Notes: generated by a model from the letters alone, not told the origin. A DNA stretch of 55,576 nucleotides from Psychrobacter sp. APC 3426 (GCF_030408035.1 NZ_JASDCF010000022.1:1-55576), one strand, 5' to 3'; shown: positions 1 to 10,683, counted from the stretch's first letter. Numbers and translations are program-made.

Positions 1-1077
1 TAGGAATATCATGCCGCCACCCCGACGTCCACCACCGCGGCCACCTTTACCACCGCCGCCTCCTCCGCGTGAAATCAAGTATAGCCATAAAAATATTGCC
101 ATAATCACGGTCATAAAGAATCCGCCGCCTAAGGCTAGCGAGCCTGCAAAGAAACCGCCTGCAGTGAGGATAGAGCCGAATACTCGACCAAAAATACTGG
201 TAATAAAGCTACCAAATATCATCGCCATAATAAATAAGAAAATAGGCGACGGCACTTCATCAGATCCTTGCTGCGCACTGCGCTCAGCTGCTTGTGCATC
301 AGCACGCGCTAATACGTCAGGATCAGCGGTCAGGCGTGCATTTAGCGCGCCAACACCTGCCAATATCCCAGCGCCATAATCATTTTGCTTAAACAATGGC
401 GTAATATCTTCACGGATGATGCGATTGACTGCGGCATCTGGCAACACCCCTTCTAGTCCATAACCAGTCAAAATATACATATCACGGTCATTGACAGCGA
501 CGACCATTAATAAACCATCATCAATATCTTGATTGCCTAGCTGCCATTTTTCTGCAACCTGTAACGCATAGTCAAAGATGGGCACACCATTGGTCGTAGG
601 AACGATAACAACTGCCGCTTGAGCAAGACCTTGCTGATAGATACCCCTTAATTGAGCCTCTAATCGTTGTTTTTCTTGCGGGTTCAAGATATTGGCTTGA
701 TCAACCACTGGTGAATTCAGTATGAGCTTGTCAGCATCGATACTCTCTGCAGTGGACTGTACTGGTGGTTGAGCCGTCGGCTGTGCTTCTGCAGTCGCTT
801 CATTATTAGCCGCATTAGGGTTGATAGCATCATTGCCAAGTATGGCGTCATTGATAGCGTCATTACCGAGCACCGCATCGTTGATGGCTTCATTCGACTC
901 ACCTGCCTTAGCAAGCGCCACCAACTCCTCGACACTACGATTTTGCATGGTCGAAGTACTATCGGTAGCAACAGCGGTATCGTTAACATTGGCGTCGGAT
1001 GCAGCATACAGCACAGGCGCACCACTCATGCTTAGCGCGAATAGTAATACTGATAAGATTGCTTTTGAATTATTCAT
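1..1077 (-). CDS. TPM-domain (YgcG-like) membrane-anchored protein, 3' end cut by the window edge
   Basis: The frame is open from the ATG at 1077 to base 1 (359 codons) with no stop, so the C-terminal end lies outside the window. The N-terminus is a signal peptide (hydrophobic stretch ending near APVLYAA). Next come a Ser/Asn/Ala-rich linker with a 10-residue repeat (AINDAVLGND, AINDAILGND) and a TPM domain at about residues 115-250 (VVDQANILNPQEK, YILTGYGLEGVLPD). Two hydrophobic segments and a Gly/Arg-rich tail finish the visible part, which is the usual YgcG layout. TPM proteins of this type are exported, membrane-tethered and poorly understood; phosphatase activity is known only for some relatives. 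lemA lies upstream on the same strand, a very common pairing. The gap of about 355 bp makes co-transcription likely but not certain. Confidence 0.85.
   Translation of the reverse strand, partial: MNNSKAILSVLLFALSMSGAPVLYAASDANVNDTAVATDSTSTMQNRSVEELVALAKAGESNEAINDAVLGNDAINDAILGNDAINPNAANNEATAEAQPTAQPPVQSTAESIDADKLILNSPVVDQANILNPQEKQRLEAQLRGIYQQGLAQAAVVIVPTTNGVPIFDYALQVAEKWQLGNQDIDDGLLMVVAVNDRDMYILTGYGLEGVLPDAAVNRIIREDITPLFKQNDYGAGILAGVGALNARLTADPDVLARADAQAAERSAQQGSDEVPSPIFLFIMAMIFGSFITSIFGRVFGSILTAGGFFAGSLALGGGFFMTVIMAIFLWLYLISRGGGGGGKGGRGGGRRGGGMIFL
817..888 (-). repeat. 30-bp in-frame tandem repeat in the TPM-protein linker
   Basis: Two full copies and one partial copy of a 30-bp unit encode AINDAVLGND, AINDAILGND and AINPN. 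The unit lies in the flexible linker before the TPM domain, where copy-number changes would keep the frame. Confidence 0.7.
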
Positions 1078-1432
1078 CTAATCTATACCACCTCAAGTGA
1101 CATCTGTACTGAATTAATGGGTATGAACACTATCAATGCTAATGATATCGTTAGCAATGAGCTTATTACTGATAATGAGCGATTTTATGCCAAAGCATTA
1201 AACAAAAAGCATCCAGAAAAAATTACTGAGCGATAGCCATTAAACGACTCTTTAGCACCATCGGTCATACAAGTTTTAAGTCCTACAAGTACTCAGCAAA
1301 AAGCCACTTATATCAATCGAAAGTAAGACACCTCTAGAACCTTTACTGAATAGTAAATAGAGCAGCCAATATACAATACCGCCTTATTTACTTATTGATT
1401 TAACGCTTATACGCTTATTCAACCAACAGCAA
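1078..1432. other. lemA-TPM intergenic region
   Basis: This 355-bp AT-rich spacer holds no confident gene. The only readable item is a 37-codon plus-strand frame (1123-1236) with no clear ribosome binding site. No strong terminator separates lemA from the TPM gene. Confidence 0.4.
1123..1236 (+). CDS. possible small ORF, 37 residues, unknown
   Basis: ATG at 1123 runs to TAG at 1236. The product is hydrophilic (it contains NERFYAKALNKKHPEKITER) with no signal peptide or known motif. It is antisense to the lemA-TPM transcript and lacks a clear Shine-Dalgarno sequence. It could be a gene remnant or chance; I do not recognise it. Confidence 0.12.
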   Translation: MNTINANDIVSNELITDNERFYAKALNKKHPEKITER

Positions 1433-2065
1433 TTACTCAGCAGTGGCTTCAGACGAATCACCGAAATCCACACTTGGCGCGGTCGAGATGGCTTCTTCAT
1501 TCGCCACGCTAAAGTTTGGTTTGGTATCCATGCCAAATACTTTTGCGGTGATATTGGTTGGAAACTGACGTACCGTCGTGTTATAGCCTTGGACTTCTTG
1601 GATATAACGGTTACGAGCAACAGCAATACGGTTCTCTGTCCCTTCTAGCTGTGCTTGCAGGTCTTGGAACAACGCGTCTGACTTTAGCTCAGGATAACGC
1701 TCAGACACCGCCATCAAACGTGACAATGCACCGGTCATCTGCTCTTGCGCAGCTGCATAGCGCTCCATGGCTTCTGGATCGTTAAGGACCTCTGGCGTGA
1801 CTGTGATGCCACCCGCACGTGAGCGTGCCTCAGCGACTTGAGTAAAGACTTCTTGCTCTTGCTCGGCGTACTGCTGAACCACTTTGACCAAGTTAGGCAC
1901 CAAGTCCGAACGACGCTGGTATTGGTTAACCACTTCTGACCACGACGCCGTCACTTGCTCGTCTTGTGATTGAAGATTGTTATAACCACAACCACTCAAA
2001 CCAACAGTAGAAGTGGCCAATACTGCTGCCAACAACATAGGTTTTGCAATAGATTTACGCGTCAT
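1433..2065 (-). CDS. lemA: LemA family lipoprotein
   Basis: The 210-residue protein starts at the ATG at 2065, which has GGAG about 9 bases upstream; an upstream in-frame start adds 13 residues without an RBS and is not preferred. Residues 1-25 form a lipoprotein signal with lipobox LSGC, so the mature protein should be membrane-anchored at Cys. The body carries the LemA hallmark (YQRRSDLVPNLVKVVQQYA) and helical segments (YPELKSDALFQDLQAQLEG, RYIQEVQGYN). Length matches the family. LemA proteins are exported helical-bundle proteins often encoded beside TPM/YgcG proteins, as here; their biochemical role is unresolved. The acidic C-terminus (EAISTAPSVDFGDSSEATAE) is typically variable. Confidence 0.93.
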   Translation of the reverse strand: MTRKSIAKPMLLAAVLATSTVGLSGCGYNNLQSQDEQVTASWSEVVNQYQRRSDLVPNLVKVVQQYAEQEQEVFTQVAEARSRAGGITVTPEVLNDPEAMERYAAAQEQMTGALSRLMAVSERYPELKSDALFQDLQAQLEGTENRIAVARNRYIQEVQGYNTTVRQFPTNITAKVFGMDTKPNFSVANEEAISTAPSVDFGDSSEATAE

Positions 2066-3035
2066 TGTTATTTCTCCTAATAGTGATAAATACCGTTTAT
2101 CCATTTATTATAAAACACACGATAGCAAATGAACGGTTGTCTTTTAATTATGCTGCTAATAATGGCGCTATAACGGCACTTTTACAATTCATCGTTACCA
2201 AAACACAACCGCAAACCTCTGTCATCGACTGACCCACTACTTACTCGCTCATACTCTTCATTCGATAAAAATGATTCATAAACGCTAAAACAGCAAGCCT
2301 CTTACTATTTGTAGTCAGTACTCATAAATTAATGGCTACAAACTAATGACTCATAGAGTAGCAGATTACAATCTGACGAACGGTAAGGTGAGCTATAGTT
2401 TGAACACATCACAGCTATATGATTGGTAAATTAACCCAATAAATCTAAACATATACACCTATATATAAAGAAATTTCTAGTAATTGCTATAAAAATATGG
2501 CAAATTGCAGTTACGTAGCAGTACGGTTTGAATACATTTGGTAGTGGACTTATAGTTTGATTAGTATTAGCGCATGATTAGCAGCTGTATGAAAACACTA
2601 ATAAATCGTCAAATACTGATTCGATTTTCGATACCAACTGTGTGGTCAGACTGTATCGCTCATAGCAAATTGGATGCTATAAGCAAGATAAGCGTCTATT
2701 TATATAACCGCCTGTTTTATCCGCTGGTCTACTTATAATTCATCTCAGTTATTTCGTGATGATAGGATACCGCAATAATTGGGACAGCAACAAATGCAGC
2801 CGCAGCCAACATTAAATAGATAAGCGGTAAGCATAGGATTGACATTGCTGATCAGCCATGTGGATAAATACAGACAACTACAGTCCATTCTTAGTGGCTA
2901 AGCGCGTATGAGACCTAACTGATATAGTTTAGTCGATGCAGATAATTTAACTGCTTAACTTGAATAAGTAAGTTAACCAGTTAGCTTACTCCTAGCATAC
3001 AGCGCCACTTTGAGACAGTACTAGGAATACATAAT
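2066..3035. other. 970-bp intergenic region between lemA and the AGCS symporter
   Basis: Divergent promoter space with no ORF of convincing length and no RNA gene that I can recognise. It is AT-rich. The one structured element is an inverted repeat at 2949-2982, close to the symporter start. The unusual length leaves room for an unrecognised small RNA. Confidence 0.5.
2949..2982 (+). promoter_or_regulatory. 13-bp inverted repeat upstream of the AGCS symporter
   Basis: AACTGCTTAACTT (2949-2961) and AAGTTAACCAGTT (2970-2982) are complementary except for one position, with an 8-base loop. The element lies about 53 bases before the ATG at 3036. It could be an operator for a dimeric regulator or a leader hairpin; there is no T-run, so it is not a classical terminator. 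Confidence 0.35.
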
Positions 3036-4595
3036 ATGGAAAGTTTAGTCAATCTAGCAAACGGAATTATTTGGAGCCCAGCATTAATTTACTTATGCTT
3101 GGGTGCAGGTCTCTTCTATTCAATTATGACGCGCTTTGTACAAGTACGTTTATTCAAAGAAATGCTTAGACTGCTATTTAAGGGTAAACCTGATAATGCT
3201 GGTATCTCGTCATTTCAGGCATTAGCTGTTTCACTTGCCGGTCGTGTGGGTATGGGTAACATCGCTGGTGTTGCTGCTGCCATTGGCTTCGGTGGCCCAG
3301 GTGCGGTATTTTGGATGTGGGTTGTGGCATTCTTAGGCGCATCCACTGCTTATGTTGAATCGACTCTCGGTCAGATTTATAAAGAGCGTGACGTCGTAAC
3401 CGGCGAGTATCGCGGTGGTCCAGCTTATTACTTCGAGCGTGCGCTTGGTCAAAAGTGGTACGGTATTTTATTCGCTATCGCTTCGATCATAGCGTGTGGT
3501 GTGTTCTTACCTGGCGTACAGGCGAACGGTGTGATTAACGCTGTGGCTCAGGTCGCAGGCGAAGGTTCTGCCATGAATTTCATGGGTATAGAAACCGGCA
3601 CGACTCGTGTTGTCGCTCTTGGTCTTATCTTAGTTGTCTTAGGTTTCATCATCTTCGGTGGTATCAAGCGTATTGCAACCTTTACCGAATATGCTGTTCC
3701 TTTTATGGCAGTTGGTTATATTGTTCTAGCCATCCTTATCATGTTTGCAAACTTCAGCATGATTCCGCAAGTGTTCGGTTCAATCATTGGTGATGCCTTT
3801 ACTGCTCAAGCAGGATTTGGTGCTGCTATCGGTTGGGGTGTGAAGCGTGGTATTTACTCAAACGAAGCTGGTCAAGGTACCGGTCCTCACGCTGCTGCTG
3901 CTGCTGCCGTCGACCATCCTGCACAGCAGGGTTTGGTACAGGCATTCTCAGTCTACGTTGATACCTTACTTGTTTGTTCTGCGACTGCCTTTATGATTTT
4001 GTCTACAGGTATGTACAACATTCAAGGCGAACTACCTGATGGTCAGTTCTTGGTTCAAAACGTTGCAGCAACCGTCGAGATTAACTCACCTTCATTTACC
4101 CAAATGGCGATGGAATCTGTCTACGGTACATTCGGTAACACCTTTATCGCTGTAGCCGTATTCTTCTTTGCCTTTACCACTATCTTGGCTTACTACTACA
4201 TCGCTGAGGTCAACATCTCTTACCTCACCCGCTCTATGGGTACTGGCGCTAGTAAAGCAGGTCAATTCGTTGTAAAACTTGTCATCATGTTTATGGTTGG
4301 TTATGGTGCGCTAAATAGCTCAGGTTATATCTGGGGACTTGGCGACGTTGGTGTTGGCTTGATGGCTTGGTTGAACATCGTTGGTATCATTGTTATCTTC
4401 TTTGTGGCTCGTCCTGCTATCGATATCCTGCGAGATTACGAAGCACAGCTCAAAGCAGGTGGCGGTACGACTTCTAAACGATTCGTCTTTGATCCGAAAA
4501 AATTCGGTATCAAAAATGCGACTTATTGGGAAGAACGTCATTTACAAGAGCAAAAAAGAATGGCAGCTGACCCACTACATAAAGAGCATAAGTAA
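3036..4595 (+). CDS. sodium:alanine symporter, AGCS family
   Basis: A 519-residue polytopic membrane protein with about ten or eleven hydrophobic segments. Family signatures are visible: SLAGRVGMGNIAGVAAAIGF and GGPGAVFWMWVVAFLGAST near residues 65-105, YRGGPAYYFE, and GIYSNEAGQGTGPHAAAAA near residue 280. AGCS carriers (AlsT, DagA, CycA-like) import alanine or glycine with Na+ across the inner membrane. The length and the charged cytoplasmic tail (residues 475-519) are normal. The gene stands alone, with an inverted repeat upstream and a strong terminator at 4651-4687. Substrate specificity cannot be read from the sequence; alanine is the family default. Confidence 0.93.
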   Translation: MESLVNLANGIIWSPALIYLCLGAGLFYSIMTRFVQVRLFKEMLRLLFKGKPDNAGISSFQALAVSLAGRVGMGNIAGVAAAIGFGGPGAVFWMWVVAFLGASTAYVESTLGQIYKERDVVTGEYRGGPAYYFERALGQKWYGILFAIASIIACGVFLPGVQANGVINAVAQVAGEGSAMNFMGIETGTTRVVALGLILVVLGFIIFGGIKRIATFTEYAVPFMAVGYIVLAILIMFANFSMIPQVFGSIIGDAFTAQAGFGAAIGWGVKRGIYSNEAGQGTGPHAAAAAAVDHPAQQGLVQAFSVYVDTLLVCSATAFMILSTGMYNIQGELPDGQFLVQNVAATVEINSPSFTQMAMESVYGTFGNTFIAVAVFFFAFTTILAYYYIAEVNISYLTRSMGTGASKAGQFVVKLVIMFMVGYGALNSSGYIWGLGDVGVGLMAWLNIVGIIVIFFVARPAIDILRDYEAQLKAGGGTTSKRFVFDPKKFGIKNATYWEERHLQEQKRMAADPLHKEHK

Positions 4596-4650
4596 TACTC
4601 TATAAAGTAGCTGGTGGTTAGTGCTTATTCATTAGTATTAAAGTAGATAA

Positions 4651-4687
4651 AGCAAAAGCCCGGGACCATGGTCTCGGGCTTTTGCTT
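4651..4687 (+). terminator. Rho-independent terminator after the symporter
   Basis: The arms AAAGCCCGGGACC and GGTCTCGGGCTTT form a GC-rich hairpin (one mismatch), flanked by AGCA and TGCT that extend the stem. It follows the symporter stop by about 55 bases. Confidence 0.85.
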
Positions 4688-4733
4688 TCGGGTCACTTCC
4701 AAATTGGTGTTTTTTATAGAAAGTCTAAATACA

Positions 4734-4763
4734 AAGAACCCAGCGCGAGGGCTGGGTTCTTAC
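4734..4763 (-). terminator. Hairpin terminator for the first fasciclin lipoprotein gene
   Basis: AAGAACCCAGC pairs perfectly with GCTGGGTTCTT around a short loop. It lies just beyond the minus-strand stop at 4798, back to back with the symporter terminator. Confidence 0.7.
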
Positions 4764-4797
4764 ATAATATTCATAAATCATTTTGCTCAAATTGTGC

Positions 4798-5415
4798 TTA
4801 TTTTGGTAGCAATACAGTGTCAATCACATGCACAACACCATTGGTTGCTGTCATATCTGTTGCGGTGATATTGGCTGAGTTACCGCTAGCATCTGTAATC
4901 ACATTGGCATCACTGATAGAGAATGTTTGACCATTCGCCGTTTCAATTTCATTGCCATAAGGAATGTCAGCTGCTTTTACGACCATAGGTACCACATGAT
5001 ACGTTAGCACACCAGTTAGCAGCTCTTTGTCCGCTAGTAGCTCTTCTTTAGTGATGTCTAGCTTGGTTAGCAGGGCAGCAAAGGCCGCATCTGTTGGAGC
5101 AAATACTGTGTACTGACCGTCAGCCATCATCATGTCGTCTAGCTCTGCTGATTGCAGCGCTTCAGTCAAGATGGTTAGGTTCTCGTTACCAGCTGCCATT
5201 TCACCAATACTCTGAGTAGCAACCATATCAGTGCCAGCCACTTCGGTCTCAGCCATTGGATCAGTGTCGACCATAGGCTCAGCAGGTTCAACTGCCATCT
5301 CTTCAGTGGTTACTTCTGGCTCAACTGGCTCAGCAACCGTTTCAGTATCGTTACAAGCGGCCAATGACATAGCTGCGGTAACGACGGCGATAGATAGTAG
5401 ATTTTTCTTTAACAT
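4798..5415 (-). CDS. Fasciclin-domain lipoprotein 1
   Basis: A 205-residue exported lipoprotein. Residues 1-21 are a lipoprotein signal ending in the lipobox LAAC. An acidic linker rich in Glu, Pro, Val and Met (residues 22-68) follows. A single fasciclin (FAS1) domain fills residues 72-205, with the typical segments YTVFAPTDAAFAAL, LTGVLTYHVVPMVVKA and VVHVIDTVLLP. AAAGGAAA precedes the ATG. Bacterial FAS1 lipoproteins are cell-surface or periplasmic adhesion-type domains of mostly unknown ligand. A paralogue lies directly upstream on the same strand, indicating tandem duplication; the two differ strongly in their linkers. Confidence 0.93.
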   Translation of the reverse strand: MLKKNLLSIAVVTAAMSLAACNDTETVAEPVEPEVTTEEMAVEPAEPMVDTDPMAETEVAGTDMVATQSIGEMAAGNENLTILTEALQSAELDDMMMADGQYTVFAPTDAAFAALLTKLDITKEELLADKELLTGVLTYHVVPMVVKAADIPYGNEIETANGQTFSISDANVITDASGNSANITATDMTATNGVVHVIDTVLLPK

Positions 5416-5594
5416 AGGTATTTCCTTTGGTGTTAGCGTTCAAAAGTGAGTAAAATTTGAGAAATTAGTAGTATTCAATACTTAGTGAAACTTAACCTAA
5501 CTTCTATGAGCAGTCATTTAAAAATAACGGCTAAAAACAGCGTCTAAAAATAGGCTTTATAGCTATTCATTATTTGCTATAAAAATACAAATAC

Positions 5595-6149
5595 TTATTT
5601 GGGCATCAATACGCGATCGATCACATGTATCACACCATTGCTAGCAGCAATATCCGTCTTTAGAATATTAGTAATGCGGCCATTCTCGTCTTTTAACTTA
5701 CCTTGTGGGGTAATGACCAAGGTATCTGTACTAAGCATGGTGTAGTTACCTGGTCTTACATGCTTTTGATAAACCGAGGTATTGCCTTTTAGAACATGAT
5801 AGGTCAAGATTTTGGTCAGCAGTGGCTTATTGGCAAACAGTTCTGCCTTGGTCATACCGTTCTCTTGCAGTGCTTTTGCAAAAGCAGCGTTAGTCGGTGC
5901 CAATATCGTGTAGCTGGCGCTAGTGTCAGACAATGCCCCCGCCAAATCTGCTGCTTGTAATGCCTCTACCAATAGCGAAAAGTCTGAATTACTTTGGGCA
6001 ATTTGTACCACGTTCATTTTTGCCATTGGCTGACTGTGCGTAGGTGCTTTCATCTGCGTATCTTTGACAGGCATCATATTATTACAAGCACTCAAGCCAG
6101 CGATTGATATCGCCAATGTGCTGATAGTAGCGAGTTTAGAGATTTCCAT
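5595..6149 (-). CDS. Fasciclin-domain lipoprotein 2
   Basis: A 184-residue lipoprotein whose signal ends in the lipobox LSAC near residue 22, then a short Met/Lys/Pro-rich linker and one FAS1 domain (residues 48-184). Family motifs are YTILAPTNAAFAKALQ, LTKILTYHVLKG and GVIHVIDRVLMPK. AAGGAT precedes the start. It is the upstream partner of the fasciclin gene at 4798-5415, separated by 179 bases, so the pair may be co-transcribed. The linker is basic or neutral where that of the neighbour is strongly acidic, which suggests different surface contexts. Function beyond a predicted adhesion or structural role is unknown. Confidence 0.92.
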   Translation of the reverse strand: MEISKLATISTLAISIAGLSACNNMMPVKDTQMKAPTHSQPMAKMNVVQIAQSNSDFSLLVEALQAADLAGALSDTSASYTILAPTNAAFAKALQENGMTKAELFANKPLLTKILTYHVLKGNTSVYQKHVRPGNYTMLSTDTLVITPQGKLKDENGRITNILKTDIAASNGVIHVIDRVLMPK

Positions 6150-6815
6150 ATTTACATCCTTGATTATGAGATTTTTGTTTTATATGGTTGGATATCGTTT
6201 AAAGATTCACTCATAAGGTTTGCTAATCCATAAGACAATAACAGCTGCATTTTTATATTCATCACTTTACATCTAAATCACTTGCGCATACCGCATCCTA
6301 TAAAGGTGATATCCATATATCCTTTCGAGCGCCAGTACTTAATGAGTGCCAATACTTACAAAACTGATGACACAACCGACGCCACGGCTTACAAGTGCTA
6401 CTTATGAGAGGCGAATCCTTATGTACGCAAATTAGCATACAGCACCCGACCATCAATCCGTATTTACGCTATTTTTTGTGATATCGATGTAAGTTTTGTC
6501 AGTGTTTTAGGTAAACTATTAGCTTTTTATGGTTGAAATCAAAGCTTTATGTAATCTCTGAGCGAAATGATATTCATTTGTGCTCACTTGCTTTATGCCA
6601 TAAAATCTATACTTGCGCTTAAATATGCAATTGATGACGCAAGCAGCAGACATATCCTCTTATTTATCATATGGTACAAAGGAATATGTACTATGACGTC
6701 TGTTAACTATTTTTCATGCTAAAATAATGCGGATTTGCCTATTCTATTTAAAAAAATCTGCAGCCTATTTGTTATCCCTCCCCTTTATAATACTGAAGAT
6801 ATAAGCAGCGTTCCT
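6150..6815. other. Divergent intergenic region between fasciclin 2 and metH
   Basis: About 665 bases, AT-rich, with no convincing gene. I looked for a cobalamin or SAM riboswitch ahead of metH and found no recognisable B12-box or SAM-box pattern. A weak inverted repeat (CTTGCG ... CGCAAG, about 6613-6644) and a TATAAT at 6786-6791 are the only items noted; the latter may be part of a metH promoter. Confidence 0.4.
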
Positions 6816-9800
6816 ATGACTCAAGCGATGACACAGACTCCTTCTCAAGCTAACACCTCTAGCACATCACAAACAACTGATGACTTCATCCTGACGCCAC
6901 CTGCTGTGTTCCCTTTTAAAGAAAGGCAGCTAAGCGCACGCGCCCGAATCGTTGAGCAAATGCAAAAGCGCATCCTTATGCTTGATGGCGCGATGGGTAC
7001 GCATATTCAGAACTATAAGCTAGAAGAAGCGGACTATCGCGGCGAGCGCTTTGCAGATATTAGCCAAGATGTGCGTGGCAATAACGATTTGCTCGTGCTA
7101 ACCCAGCCGCACATGATCAAAGAGATTCACAGTGACCACCTAACGGCTGGTGCAGATATTATCGAGACCAATACCTTTAATGGCACGCGTCTGTCGATGT
7201 CTGACTACGATATGGAATATCTGGTGCCAGAGCTGAACAAGACTGCGGCTAAATTAGCGCGCGAAGCTGCTGATGAAATTACTGCTAAGACCCCTGACAA
7301 GCCACGATTCGTCGCTGGAGTCGTTGGCCCAACGTCGCGTACTTGCTCGCTATCCCCTGATGTCAATGACCCTGCCTTTCGTAACATTACTTTTGATGAG
7401 TTGGTGCTAAATTACCGTGAAGCGACGCTGGCACTGATAGAAGGCGGTGTCGATATCATCTTGATTGAGACCATCTTTGACACGCTAAACGCTAAAGCCG
7501 CGATATTTGCGATTACTGGCGTCTTCGATGATATCGGCTTTGAGCTACCGATTATGATTTCGGGTACGATTACCGATGCCTCAGGCCGTACGCTATCTGG
7601 CCAAACCGCTGAGGCGTTTTATAACTCGATTCGCCATGCCAAGCCGTTATCTGTTGGCTTCAACTGTGCGCTTGGTGCTGATGCGCTGCGCCCACATATC
7701 CAAACGTTGTCTAATATCGCCAATACATATGTCTCGGCGCATCCGAACGCGGGCTTGCCCAATGAGTTTGGTGAATATGATGAATCGGCAAAGGAAACCA
7801 CTGCCCTGCTAGAAGGCTTTGCCAAAGCGGGTATCTTAAACATCGTCGGCGGCTGCTGTGGTACGACACCTGAGCATATCCGCCAAATTGCTAATATGGT
7901 GGCAAACTACCCACCGCGCGAGATTCCTGAAATAGCACCTGCCTGCCGACTATCAGGGCTTGAGCCATTTAACATCACGTCTGACAGCCTATTCGTCAAC
8001 GTCGGTGAGCGTACCAACGTCACTGGCTCGAAGAAATTCTTACGGTTGATTAAAACCGAAGCCTATACCGAAGCACTAGAGGTCGCCCGTGATCAGGTAG
8101 AGGGCGGCGCGCAAATCGTTGATATCAATATGGATGAGGGCATGCTCGACTCCAAGCAGGCAATGATTCATTTCGTCAACTTAGTCTCAGGCGAGCCTGA
8201 TATTAGCCGTGTGCCTTTGATGCTAGACTCATCTAAATGGGACATCATCGAAGAAGGCCTGAAGCGTACGCAGGGTAAATGTGTCGTCAACTCCATCTCC
8301 CTAAAAGAAGGCTACGATGAGTTCGTCGAACGTGCCAAACTATGCATGCGCTACGGTGCCGCAGTCATCGTCATGGCCTTTGATGAAGACGGACAAGCCG
8401 ATACTTATGAGCGTAAAATCCAAATCTGTCAGCGCAGCTATGACGTGCTGGTCAATGAAGTTGGTTTCCCGTCTGAGGACATCATCTTTGACCCCAACGT
8501 TTTTGCGGTCGCTACAGGTATCACTGAGCACAATAACTACGGCGCTGATTTTATCAATGCCACTAAGTGGATTACGGATAACTTGCCTAATGCGATGGTA
8601 TCGGGCGGCGTATCCAACGTCTCGTTTAGCTTCCGTGGTAATCCGATTCGTGAAGCCATTAACTCGGTATTCCTCTATCATGCGATTCAAAACGGTCTGA
8701 CGATGGGTATCGTCAACCCTGCCATGCTTGAGATATATGACGACATCCCGAAGGAAGCTCGCGACGCGATCGAAGATGTGATGCTCAATCGCAATCAAGG
8801 TGACAGCGGTCAAGATGCCACTGAGCGCTTGATGACGGTCGCAGAGAACTATCAAAACGACGGTAAGAAAAAAGACAGCACTATCGATATGAGCTGGCGC
8901 GAAGGCACAGTAGAAGATCGTATCGCTCATGCGCTAGTCAAAGGCATCACTACCTTTATTGAGGCCGATACTGAAGAGGCGTGGAAGAAGTACCCCAAAC
9001 CGCTAGAAGTCATCGAAGGGCCACTGATGGACGGGATGAATATCGTCGGGGATTTATTCGGCGCGGGTAAAATGTTCTTACCGCAAGTGGTCAAATCTGC
9101 GCGTGTGATGAAGCAATCGGTGGCCTGGCTAAACCCGTATATCGAAGCGGAAAAAGTCGAGGGTGAGGTCAAAGGTAAAATCCTCATGGCGACCGTTAAA
9201 GGCGATGTCCATGACATCGGTAAAAACATCGTCGGTGTGGTACTCGGCTGTAACGGCTATGACATCGTCGACTTGGGCGTGATGGTACCGTGTGAAAAAA
9301 TCCTCGATACCGCTATTGCTGAAAAAGTCGATATCATCGGTTTATCTGGTCTGATTACCCCGAGTCTCGATGAGATGGTCTATGTCGCCAAGCAAATGCA
9401 AGAGCGCGGCATGAATCTCCCCTTGATGATCGGCGGGGCAACGACTTCTAAAGCGCACACGGCGGTCAAAGTAGAACCGCAATATCAAAACAATGGCGTC
9501 ATCTATGTAGCGGATGCCTCACGTTCGGTCGGCGTAGTCACCAAGCTGCTCTCTAAAGAACACCGTCAAGGCTTGATTGATGAAACCCGAGAAGAGTATA
9601 TCAAGGTACGTGAGCGTCTCGCCAAACGCCAACCAAAAGCGGCAAAGCTGTCTTATGCCGAATCCATCAAGGTTGGCTTTAAAGATGATTGGGAAAACTA
9701 TGTGCCACCTGTACCTAATAAACTCGGACAAGTGATATTTGATGATTATCCTATCACCAACCTACTGCCATACATCGACTGGACACCGTTCTTTATCTCT

Positions 9801-10616
9801 TGGGGTCTGGCGGGTAAATACCCAAAAATCTTGCAAGACGATGTGGTCGGCGAAGCGGCACGTGATTTGTTTGACAATGCAGAAGACATGCTGCAAAAAA
9901 TGATTGATGAAAACTTAATCGTGGCCAAAGGTGTGTTTAAACTGATGCCAGCCAAGCGCACTGGCGCGGATACGGTCACCGTCTATGACAACAGTCCAGC
10001 TGATGGCGGCAAACCGACCTATCAGTTTGAGCATTTACGTCAGCAAAGCGATAAAGCCAGTGGCAAGCCGAACTTTAGCTTGGCAGACTTTATCTCACCA
10101 TCGGACACCCATACCGATTACTTAGGTGGCTTTACGGTGTCGATAGTTGGGACAGAAGCACTGGCTGAAAAGTACAAAGAGGCAGGCGATGACTATAATG
10201 CTATCATGGTACAGGCGTTATCTGACCGTTTAGCCGAAGCCTTCGCTGAGCATCTGCATGAACTGATTCGTAAAGATTATTGGGGTTATCAGGCTGATGA
10301 AAATCTAACCAATGATGAGATGATTAAAGAAAAATACGTCGGTATTCGCCCCGCGCCGGGCTACCCGGCCTGTCCTGAACATACCGAAAAAGGCAAACTC
10401 TTTGACTGGCTCGGCACAGTTGAGGCTATCGGCACGACGCTAACTGAAAGCTTTGCAATGTGGCCTGCGTCATCGGTCAGCGGCTTTTATTATTCGCATC
10501 CTGATAGTGAGTACTTCAACGTCGGTAAAATCAGCAGCGATCAGTTAGAGAGTTATGCTGAGCGTAAAGGCTGGGATATCAAAACTGCTGAGAAGTGGTT
10601 AAATCCAAATTTGTAG
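6816..10616 (+). CDS. metH: Cobalamin-dependent methionine synthase
   Basis: MetH transfers a methyl group from 5-methyltetrahydrofolate to homocysteine using methylcobalamin. I chose the ATG at 6816 ([11 protein letters not shown]), giving 1266 residues; the frame stays open to a TTG at 6735, which would add 27 residues. All modules are present in order: the homocysteine-binding domain with its zinc ligands ([24 protein letters not shown]), the pterin-binding domain ([25 protein letters not shown]), the cap and B12 domains with the cobalt ligand motif [20 protein letters not shown] (9204 onward), and the C-terminal AdoMet reactivation domain ([26 protein letters not shown]). The N-terminal tail before the catalytic core is longer than in E. 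coli MetH. A terminator follows at 10684. Confidence 0.97.
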   Translation: MTQAMTQTPSQANTSSTSQTTDDFILTPPAVFPFKERQLSARARIVEQMQKRILMLDGAMGTHIQNYKLEEADYRGERFADISQDVRGNNDLLVLTQPHMIKEIHSDHLTAGADIIETNTFNGTRLSMSDYDMEYLVPELNKTAAKLAREAADEITAKTPDKPRFVAGVVGPTSRTCSLSPDVNDPAFRNITFDELVLNYREATLALIEGGVDIILIETIFDTLNAKAAIFAITGVFDDIGFELPIMISGTITDASGRTLSGQTAEAFYNSIRHAKPLSVGFNCALGADALRPHIQTLSNIANTYVSAHPNAGLPNEFGEYDESAKETTALLEGFAKAGILNIVGGCCGTTPEHIRQIANMVANYPPREIPEIAPACRLSGLEPFNITSDSLFVNVGERTNVTGSKKFLRLIKTEAYTEALEVARDQVEGGAQIVDINMDEGMLDSKQAMIHFVNLVSGEPDISRVPLMLDSSKWDIIEEGLKRTQGKCVVNSISLKEGYDEFVERAKLCMRYGAAVIVMAFDEDGQADTYERKIQICQRSYDVLVNEVGFPSEDIIFDPNVFAVATGITEHNNYGADFINATKWITDNLPNAMVSGGVSNVSFSFRGNPIREAINSVFLYHAIQNGLTMGIVNPAMLEIYDDIPKEARDAIEDVMLNRNQGDSGQDATERLMTVAENYQNDGKKKDSTIDMSWREGTVEDRIAHALVKGITTFIEADTEEAWKKYPKPLEVIEGPLMDGMNIVGDLFGAGKMFLPQVVKSARVMKQSVAWLNPYIEAEKVEGEVKGKILMATVKGDVHDIGKNIVGVVLGCNGYDIVDLGVMVPCEKILDTAIAEKVDIIGLSGLITPSLDEMVYVAKQMQERGMNLPLMIGGATTSKAHTAVKVEPQYQNNGVIYVADASRSVGVVTKLLSKEHRQGLIDETREEYIKVRERLAKRQPKAAKLSYAESIKVGFKDDWENYVPPVPNKLGQVIFDDYPITNLLPYIDWTPFFISWGLAGKYPKILQDDVVGEAARDLFDNAEDMLQKMIDENLIVAKGVFKLMPAKRTGADTVTVYDNSPADGGKPTYQFEHLRQQSDKASGKPNFSLADFISPSDTHTDYLGGFTVSIVGTEALAEKYKEAGDDYNAIMVQALSDRLAEAFAEHLHELIRKDYWGYQADENLTNDEMIKEKYVGIRPAPGYPACPEHTEKGKLFDWLGTVEAIGTTLTESFAMWPASSVSGFYYSHPDSEYFNVGKISSDQLESYAERKGWDIKTAEKWLNPNL

Positions 10617-10683
10617 GAATTCAACAGTTTGATATACGACATCGTTTTTTGAAACAAACTATGTCGTTATAAGCCTTAAACAT

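Noticed and set aside
6150..6815. Cobalamin or SAM riboswitch upstream of metH
   Set aside because: No B12-box or SAM-box sequence or matching stem pattern could be found by eye.
8340..8930. 196-codon open frame antisense to metH
   Set aside because: It lies wholly inside metH, mirrors its codon pattern and has no RBS or family motif.
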